Below, piece after piece: positions 59,593-64,000 of a stretch of 64,000 nt of DNA. Below the pieces are notes generated by a model. The model saw only the letters and a list, made by a program, of their open reading frames with translations. It did no database searches and was not told the DNA's origin. This DNA comes from Dyella mobilis (GTDB lineage Bacteria > Pseudomonadota > Gammaproteobacteria > Xanthomonadales > Rhodanobacteraceae), in assembly GCF_016904945.1 (NCBI RefSeq), contig NZ_JADIKF010000039.1, forward strand, positions 868,001 to 932,000, read 5' to 3'. How positions within the stretch are numbered: the stretch's first letter is position 1; every line of letters begins with the position of its first letter. The position numbers were made by a program, and so were the translations under genes.

Positions 59593-60446
59593 GCGTAGGT
59601 CCCCTTCATGGTGGCGACGAACAGATCGCTGACCGACGGTCGGCGGATTTCACCAAGCGATTCCAGCCTGGCGTGGTCGACACCGTCGAACAGAAAGATG
59701 CTCTTGCCGAAGACTTGGCGTTCGTCCAAGGGATTCAACTGGCGTGCGGTCGAAGCCATCTCGGCGCTGACCATCACTTCGGCAAAGCGTTCTCCGACGG
59801 CTTCCATGTCGGTGTCCAGCACGATCTTGCCGTCGCGGATGAACATCAGGTCGGTGAGGATGTGCTCGATCTCCTCGACCTGGTGCGTGGTGACGATAAT
59901 CGTCTTGTTATCGTCGAAATATTCTTCCAGCAGGCTTTGGTAAAACTGCTTGCGGTAAAGGATGTCCAGGCCCAGCGTGGGTTCGTCCAGCACCAGTACC
60001 TTGGCGTCGATGGCCATCACCAGGGCCAGGTGCAACTGCACGATCATGCCCTTGGACATCTGGCGTACGCGCTGGTTGGGCTGAAGCTTGGTACGGGCGA
60101 GAAAGGCTTCGCATTTGGCCCGGTTGAAGCGAGGATGCACATTGGCGACGAAGTCGATCGCCTCGCTCACGCGGATCCAGCGCGGCAATACGGCAACGTC
60201 GGCGATGAAGCACACTTCTTCCATCAGCTTGTCGCGCTGGGTGCGCGGGTCCAGCCCCAGCACGCTCAGGTGACCCTGAAAGTTGGTAAGCCCCAGCATG
60301 GCTTTCAAGGCGGTGGTCTTGCCGGCGCCGTTGGGGCCGATCAGGCCGACGATGCGACCGGGCTGGATGGTGAAGTTCACGTTGTCCAGCGCAACGGCGT
60401 CCTTATAGCGCTTGCTCAGACCATTGGCGGTGATGACCGCATTCAT
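59589..60446 (-). CDS. ABC transporter ATP-binding protein (YtrB-like)
   Basis: ATPase that should drive the neighbouring permease. The 285-residue chain has Walker A GPNGAGKTT at 37-45, a degenerate signature MSKGMIVQLHLAL in place of LSGGQ, Walker B VLVLDEPTLGLD, and the switch His in TTHQVEE. A C-terminal extension of about 70 residues follows the ATPase core. ATG 60446 overlaps the GntR gene stop (ATGA). MSKGM-type signatures are common in this ABC-2 branch. Confidence 0.9.
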   Translation of the reverse strand: MNAVITANGLSKRYKDAVALDNVNFTIQPGRIVGLIGPNGAGKTTALKAMLGLTNFQGHLSVLGLDPRTQRDKLMEEVCFIADVAVLPRWIRVSEAIDFVANVHPRFNRAKCEAFLARTKLQPNQRVRQMSKGMIVQLHLALVMAIDAKVLVLDEPTLGLDILYRKQFYQSLLEEYFDDNKTIIVTTHQVEEIEHILTDLMFIRDGKIVLDTDMEAVGERFAEVMVSAEMASTARQLNPLDERQVFGKSIFLFDGVDHARLESLGEIRRPSVSDLFVATMKGTYA

Positions 60447-60817
60447 GACTGGTTCTCCGTATCCTGCGGCGCTTCGCGCATCAGGGTTTTCAGATCCAGG
60501 CCCAGGCGTTGCAGACGTGCGAACAGCGCCGGCCATTCTTCGCGCAGGAAGCGCTCGCGCTCGGACTTGAGCAGCGCCTCGCGAGCCCCATCGGTAACGA
60601 ACATGCCCAGCCCCCTTCTTTTTTCCACGAGTTGATCGTCGACCAGTTCCTGGTACGCCTTGGAAACCGTCAGCGGATTGATTTGGAAATCCGCTGCCAC
60701 CTGGCGTACTGACGGCAGCGGGTCGCCCTCGTTCAAGGCGCCGTCCAGGATCATGGCCACTACGCGTTCGCGCAATTGGCGGTAGATCGGGACGCTGTCG
60801 TTCCAGGTGATGGACAT
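60443..60817 (-). CDS. GntR-family regulator, YtrA subfamily
   Basis: Short GntR regulator of 124 residues. The N-terminal winged helix (about 11-75) includes LPSVRQVAADFQINPLTVSKAYQEL and the wing EKRRGLGMFV. A ~45-residue helical tail replaces the large effector domain, as in YtrA. Members repress their own ABC-transporter operon and bind a GGTG-N16-CACC-like palindrome, which is found in front of this operon. The inducer is unknown; envelope-acting compounds induce some relatives. It sits between the secreted peptide gene and the ATPase gene. Confidence 0.9.
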   Translation of the reverse strand: MSITWNDSVPIYRQLRERVVAMILDGALNEGDPLPSVRQVAADFQINPLTVSKAYQELVDDQLVEKRRGLGMFVTDGAREALLKSERERFLREEWPALFARLQRLGLDLKTLMREAPQDTENQS

Positions 60818-60821
60818 GGAT

Positions 60822-61127
60822 TTATTCCTTGCTGATGCCGGCGAACTTGGTGGTGCCGAACGAATAGTAGGGCATGGTCAATTGCGCACTGAGCAGGCTG
60901 GCGTCGCTCGCGATTCCGCTGGCGGTGGTGAAGCTGGTGGCGGTCAGCAGAGCAGCAGCGCGCTCGTCGTCGGCCGAGGGGCGGACATCGACCGGGGCCA
61001 GGTTGATGACTTTCAGGCCATCGATTTCGGCGGCAGGAGACCGTGGGGTGCTCGGGCTCAAGGCAAGCAGGCTGATCGAGGTGAATAGAACCGCTGCGGT
61101 GATGGCGATCGGGTTCGGTGTTTTCAT
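60822..61127 (-). CDS. Small secreted hypothetical protein, first gene of the GntR/ABC operon
   Basis: A 101-residue protein with a signal-anchor-like N-terminus (PIAITAAVLFTSISLLALSP). A polar mature part follows, containing IDGLKVINLAPVDVRPSADD, and no cysteine is present. I do not recognise a family. ATG 61127 follows an AAGGAGA site. It lies four bases ahead of the GntR gene and directly behind the operator-promoter, so it would be the most strongly regulated product. Confidence 0.65.
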   Translation of the reverse strand: MKTPNPIAITAAVLFTSISLLALSPSTPRSPAAEIDGLKVINLAPVDVRPSADDERAAALLTATSFTTASGIASDASLLSAQLTMPYYSFGTTKFAGISKE

Positions 61128-61156
61128 GACGGCTCTCCTTAGTGATGTCGTGGACC

Positions 61157-61197
61157 GGTGTTGTAGTGAACTATAACACCACTTCGAAGCCTGTCAA
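61157..61197 (-). promoter_or_regulatory. Promoter and GGTG-N16-CACC operator of the GntR/ABC operon
   Basis: On the minus strand, TTGACA (61197-61192) and TATAGT (61175-61170) lie 16 bp apart. A palindrome GGTG-N16-CACC (61157-61180), matching at ten of twelve half-site positions, covers the -10. A bound repressor would block RNA polymerase. From memory, this is the motif reported for a Xanthomonas citri YtrA-type GntR regulator. Confidence 0.75.
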
Positions 61198-61268
61198 CAA
61201 GGGCCTGCTGTGACTGATGGCCTAGGCGAACCTGGATGCCGGAAGCGGTGCTGGACCTGTGATTGAGC

Positions 61269-61291
61269 GGGCTGGCCAGATGGGCCAGCCC
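61269..61291. repeat. GC-rich hairpin in the GntR operon-YidC gap
   Basis: GGGCTGGCC/GGCCAGCCC with an AGATG loop, 9 bp. It is 96 bp beyond the stop of the YidC-like gene and may end its transcript, but no T-run follows on either strand. Confidence 0.4.
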
Positions 61292-61386
61292 GGTCCGGGT
61301 CTGGAGAAAAGCATGCGCTGCGGCGGTCGGAGCGGGCAGCGGCGGATGTCAGATATCGTTCTTGACAGATATCACCCGCCAGGGCG

Positions 61387-62043
61387 TTACGAATGTTGCG
61401 ATTGCGCGCCGTGGAGCGAACGGACCACGCGCCTGCGTAGCAGTGCGGATTGGAGCACCCCCACGCTACCGGCCCCCGCCCAGTAGAGGCATAGCCCGGC
61501 GCTCAGATGCCAGGTCACCAGCAGAGTCACGATGACCGGCAACCAGTGGAGCAGGGTTCGGACCTGCTCAGGCATCGTCGGATTGAGCAGGATGGCCACG
61601 CTGCTGAGCAGTGCCACGATCAGCGCCAGCGACAGATCCGGTCGCGCCAGCTTGGGAATCCACAGAAACGAGCCGGCCCCCGCCACCCCTTGGCGGATGG
61701 CTGCATAGATGCCGGCGCCGAGCGGCGCCTGCACGATGGCTGTCAACATGCCGCTGCCCAGCCCCCCGCTTATGCCGTGTTTGCGGTAGAGATCCTGCAT
61801 CGCGCCCGCGTAGGCGGTCGGATCCTTGGCGTGACGCTCACGCAACCGTTCGAGTTCGGGTTTCAGCCGAAACAGTTTGTGCTGCCGGTGCCACGCCTGT
61901 TCGGCCACGCGCAAGGTCATGGGCAACAGGACCAGCCTCACGATCACGGCCATGACCAGTACGGCGAGGCCGTAACTCCCGTTCAGCCAGTGCGCGCCCT
62001 GCGCCAACAGCGTGGAAAGGCTCTCAACGAACATCGACCACAT
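61387..62043 (-). CDS. Short YidC/Oxa1-type membrane insertase paralogue
   Basis: Resembles only the membrane core of YidC, which inserts and folds inner-membrane proteins. The 218-residue chain lacks the large periplasmic domain of proteobacterial YidC. About five membrane segments are present. The groove arginine is Arg36 in MAVIVRLVLLPMTLR, and the cytoplasmic helical hairpin (LKPELERLRERHAKDP) and final segment (SAGLCLYWAGAGSVGVLQ) fit the family. ATG 62043 follows GAGGGGAG. The housekeeping yidC is normally beside rnpA/rpmH, so this should be a second copy. Its clients are unknown. Confidence 0.8.
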   Translation of the reverse strand: MWSMFVESLSTLLAQGAHWLNGSYGLAVLVMAVIVRLVLLPMTLRVAEQAWHRQHKLFRLKPELERLRERHAKDPTAYAGAMQDLYRKHGISGGLGSGMLTAIVQAPLGAGIYAAIRQGVAGAGSFLWIPKLARPDLSLALIVALLSSVAILLNPTMPEQVRTLLHWLPVIVTLLVTWHLSAGLCLYWAGAGSVGVLQSALLRRRVVRSLHGAQSQHS

Positions 62044-62191
62044 GACGACACTCCCCTCGATGAATACCGTACGCGCCAAGTGGGTACGTGGCAGGGCGAT
62101 TCAAGGCGGCCTTACGCCGCAGGTCGCGCGAAGATCGTAGATGCGCGCTCAGTCGGCTAAAATCACGGATTGCACTTGGGAGCGCGACAGC

Positions 62192-62494
62192 ATGTGGTAC
62201 GCCATCATCGGCACGGATCATCCCGATTCACTCGAACGCCGCCTGGCTGCGCGTGGCGAGCACCTGGCCCGCCTGGAAAAGCTGCAGGGCGAAGGCCGCA
62301 TGCTGCTGGCCGGCCCGTTTCCGGCCATCGATGCCGAGCAGCCGGGGCCTGCGGGTTTCTCCGGCAGCCTGATCGTTGCCGAGTTCGCCTCGCTGGCCGA
62401 GGCAGAGCAATGGGCCAAGGCCGATCCGTACGTGGCCGCAAACGTCTATGCCAGCGTCAGCGTAAAACCCTTCCGCAAGGTGCTGCCGGCATGA
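62192..62494 (+). CDS. YciI-like protein
   Basis: A 100-residue dimeric ferredoxin-like-fold protein. The family includes YciI; the function is uncertain, with conserved His and Asp ([10 protein letters not shown]) suggesting a catalytic pocket. ATG 62192 starts [10 protein letters not shown] and follows a GGGAG site. A TAAAAT box at 62158-62163 is a possible -10. The stop overlaps the bolA ATG (ATGA), so the two are coupled. Confidence 0.85.
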   Translation: MWYAIIGTDHPDSLERRLAARGEHLARLEKLQGEGRMLLAGPFPAIDAEQPGPAGFSGSLIVAEFASLAEAEQWAKADPYVAANVYASVSVKPFRKVLPA

Positions 62495-62751
62495 CCGTGG
62501 CCATGGTGGAGGAAATCCGCCAGCGGCTCGTCACGGCCCTGCATCCCTTGGAGCTCGAAGTGCTGGACGAGGGCTACAAGCACGCAGGGCATGCCAATGA
62601 AGGCAAAGGGCATTTCCACGTGCGGATCGTCAGCCCCGCGTTCGCCGGCGCCTTGCCGATCAAGCGGCACCGGCTGGTTTATGCGGCGCTGGGGGAATTG
62701 ATGGACAACGGAATTCATGCCCTGTCCATCGATGCCAAGGCACCGGATTGA
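62491..62751 (+). CDS. bolA: BolA-family protein
   Basis: Small protein (86 residues) that binds monothiol glutaredoxins through an Fe-S cluster and affects iron, stress and cell shape. The class II KH-like fold is seen in [23 protein letters not shown], the [20 protein letters not shown] loop with conserved His, and [13 protein letters not shown]. The start overlaps the yciI-like stop. It is 135 bp ahead of smc, a gap with no clear promoter or terminator. Confidence 0.93.
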   Translation: MTVAMVEEIRQRLVTALHPLELEVLDEGYKHAGHANEGKGHFHVRIVSPAFAGALPIKRHRLVYAALGELMDNGIHALSIDAKAPD

Positions 62752-62886
62752 GCCTAATCAATAGCTTGGGCCATTCTTCTCGAGATCGAATCGTCGATCC
62801 CGATGCATTGCGGCGCTGTCCCGCGTTTGGCACAGTGACCCGTCACCCGCGGTTGCGGGCCATCACCTTTTGAGCCGCTGATCTCA

Positions 62887-64000
62887 ATGCGCCTAACCAC
62901 GATCAAACTCGCCGGGTTCAAGTCTTTCGTCGACCCCACCACCTTGCATTTGCCGACCAACATGACCGGCGTGGTCGGTCCCAATGGCTGCGGCAAGTCC
63001 AACATCATCGACGCCATTCGCTGGGTGATGGGCGAAAGCGCGGCCAGCCGTTTGCGCGGAGACTCGATCACCGACGTGATCTTTTCCGGCTCGAACGCGC
63101 GCAAGCCGGTCGGACAGGCGACCGTCGAGCTGATTTTCGACAACTCGGACGGCACCATCCAGGGCGAATACGCCCAGTACGCCGAGATCTCCGTCAAGCG
63201 CCAGGTGACGCGCGATGGCCAGTCGTCGTATTTCCTCAATGGCGCCCGCTGCCGCCGCCGCGATATTACCGACCTGTTCCTGGGCACCGGTCTCGGGCCG
63301 CGCAGCTACTCGATCATCGAGCAGGGCATGATCAGCCAGATCATCGAGGCGCACCCGGAAGAACTGCGCACGCACCTGGAAGAGGCTGCCGGCATCTCCA
63401 AATACAAGGAGCGCCGCAAGGAGACCGAAAGCCGCATCAAGGCCACGCGCGAAAACCTCGATCGCGTGCGCGACGTGCGCGACGAGGTGGACAAGCAGCT
63501 CGAACACCTCAATCGCCAGGCGCGCGCAGCGGAACGCTGGAAAGCCTACAAGGAAGAGCAGATCCGCAAGGAAGCCGAACTGCGTGCCTTGGAATATCGC
63601 GGGCTCAAGAGCCAGCACGAAGGCAAGGGGCAGGGGCTCTCCGCCGCCGAGCTCGAAATCGAGAAGCAACTGGCAGCACAACGCCAGATCGAAGCGCAGA
63701 TCGAAACCGCGCGCGAGCGTCATGGCGGGGCCAGCGAACATTTGAACGAAGTGCAGGCCGAGGTCTACAAGGTCGGCTCGGAGATCGCGCGCGTCGAGCA
63801 GCAGGTTCGCTTCAATCGCGAAACCGCCGATCGGCTGCAGCGCGCACAGGCCGATACGGAGCGCGAACACGGTGAGCTGGCCGCCCACATCACCACCGAC
63901 CGCGATCAGGTGGAGACGCTTCGTCTGGCCTTGTCCGAAGGCGAGCCGAAGCTGGAATCCCTGCAGCAGATGCAGGACGAAACCGCCGAAACGCAGCGTG
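62887..64000 (+). CDS. smc: Chromosome segregation protein SMC (5' part; 3' end beyond window)
   Basis: Condensin ATPase that organises and segregates the chromosome. The first ~371 residues are visible and there is no stop before the window edge. The N-terminal ATPase half has Walker A GPNGCGKSN (31-39), a family-typical IIDAIRWVMGESAASRLRG, the Q-loop region GPRSYSIIEQGMISQII and AAGISKYKERRKE. A long coiled coil rich in Glu, Arg and Gln follows. ATG 62887 begins MRLTTIKLAGFKSFVDP. It is the only SMC-type gene seen; scpA/scpB partners are not in the window. Confidence 0.95.
   Translation, partial: MRLTTIKLAGFKSFVDPTTLHLPTNMTGVVGPNGCGKSNIIDAIRWVMGESAASRLRGDSITDVIFSGSNARKPVGQATVELIFDNSDGTIQGEYAQYAEISVKRQVTRDGQSSYFLNGARCRRRDITDLFLGTGLGPRSYSIIEQGMISQIIEAHPEELRTHLEEAAGISKYKERRKETESRIKATRENLDRVRDVRDEVDKQLEHLNRQARAAERWKAYKEEQIRKEAELRALEYRGLKSQHEGKGQGLSAAELEIEKQLAAQRQIEAQIETARERHGGASEHLNEVQAEVYKVGSEIARVEQQVRFNRETADRLQRAQADTEREHGELAAHITTDRDQVETLRLALSEGEPKLESLQQMQDETAETQR

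Noticed and set aside
59589..60446. MSKGM signature of the ABC ATPase as a sign of a dead enzyme
   Set aside because: Walker A, Walker B and the switch histidine are intact, and SKGM-type signatures occur in active ABC-2 ATPases, so loss of function is not supported.
61347..61373. Direct repeat TGTCAGATATC / TGACAGATATC
   Set aside because: Two 11-mers with one mismatch only; no third copy, no spacer pattern, and no link to a site-specific recombinase or CRISPR.

Overview
This 64 kb window is a GC-rich chromosomal segment made almost entirely of housekeeping genes, with no insertion sequence, prophage, integrase or CRISPR array. Gene content and order point to a gammaproteobacterium of the Xanthomonadales/Lysobacterales, most likely Rhodanobacteraceae (Dyella, Rhodanobacter or Luteibacter type). 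The reasons are fab-pabB-pabC-mltG-tmk-holB-pilZ followed by a 14-gene nuo operon, a tRNA-fMet-rimP-nusA-infB-rbfA-truB-rpsO-pnp block, mtnA next to gyrA, a split class III PHA synthase, and a YtrA-type GntR/ABC operon. The placement is inference from synteny and protein character, not from a database search.

Layout, + strand first. 1-9459: fatty-acid synthesis (fabD end, fabG, acpP, fabF), then a tightly overlapping run pabB-pabC-mltG-tmk-holB-PIG-L deacetylase, then pilZ. 9460-24408: a structured leader and nuoA-N, encoding all of proton-pumping complex I. 24437-33960: initiator tRNA, two tandem intrinsic terminators, then the transcription/translation block rimP, nusA, infB, rbfA, truB, rpsO, pnp, with an internal terminator after infB and a 19-bp hairpin ahead of rpsO. 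34009-40438: phaE-phaC (storage polyester), mtnA-gtrA-like (methionine salvage and a small membrane protein) and gyrA.

40447-45114: a small exported protein (-), a Prx5-type peroxiredoxin (-), hsp20 and cbpA (+, heat-shock-like), an orphan PilH-type receiver (-), and a LOG-acuI pair (-). 45177-51050: the sucA-sucB-lpdA operon for the 2-oxoglutarate dehydrogenase complex (-). 51191-57413: a RoxA-like oxygenase with a coupled unknown gene (-), a secreted DUF1579-like protein (+), a TauE-type exporter (-), purB (-) and fumC (+). 57449-61197: a six-gene envelope operon (-) of secreted peptide, GntR regulator, ABC ATPase, ABC permease and two DUF2884-like lipoproteins, under a promoter overlapped by a GGTG-N16-CACC palindrome. 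61387-64000: a short YidC/Oxa1 paralogue (-), then yciI-like, bolA and the start of smc (+), which runs off the window.

The parts most worth a second look are the GntR/ABC/DUF2884 operon, the extra short YidC, the PIG-L deacetylase lodged in the holB-pilZ operon, PabB with the TrpE-like PIAGT motif, alanine at GyrA position 83, the U1/U72 initiator tRNA, and several long perfect hairpins (rpsO leader, gyrA 3' side, sucB-lpdA gap). No convincingly new multi-gene system was found.
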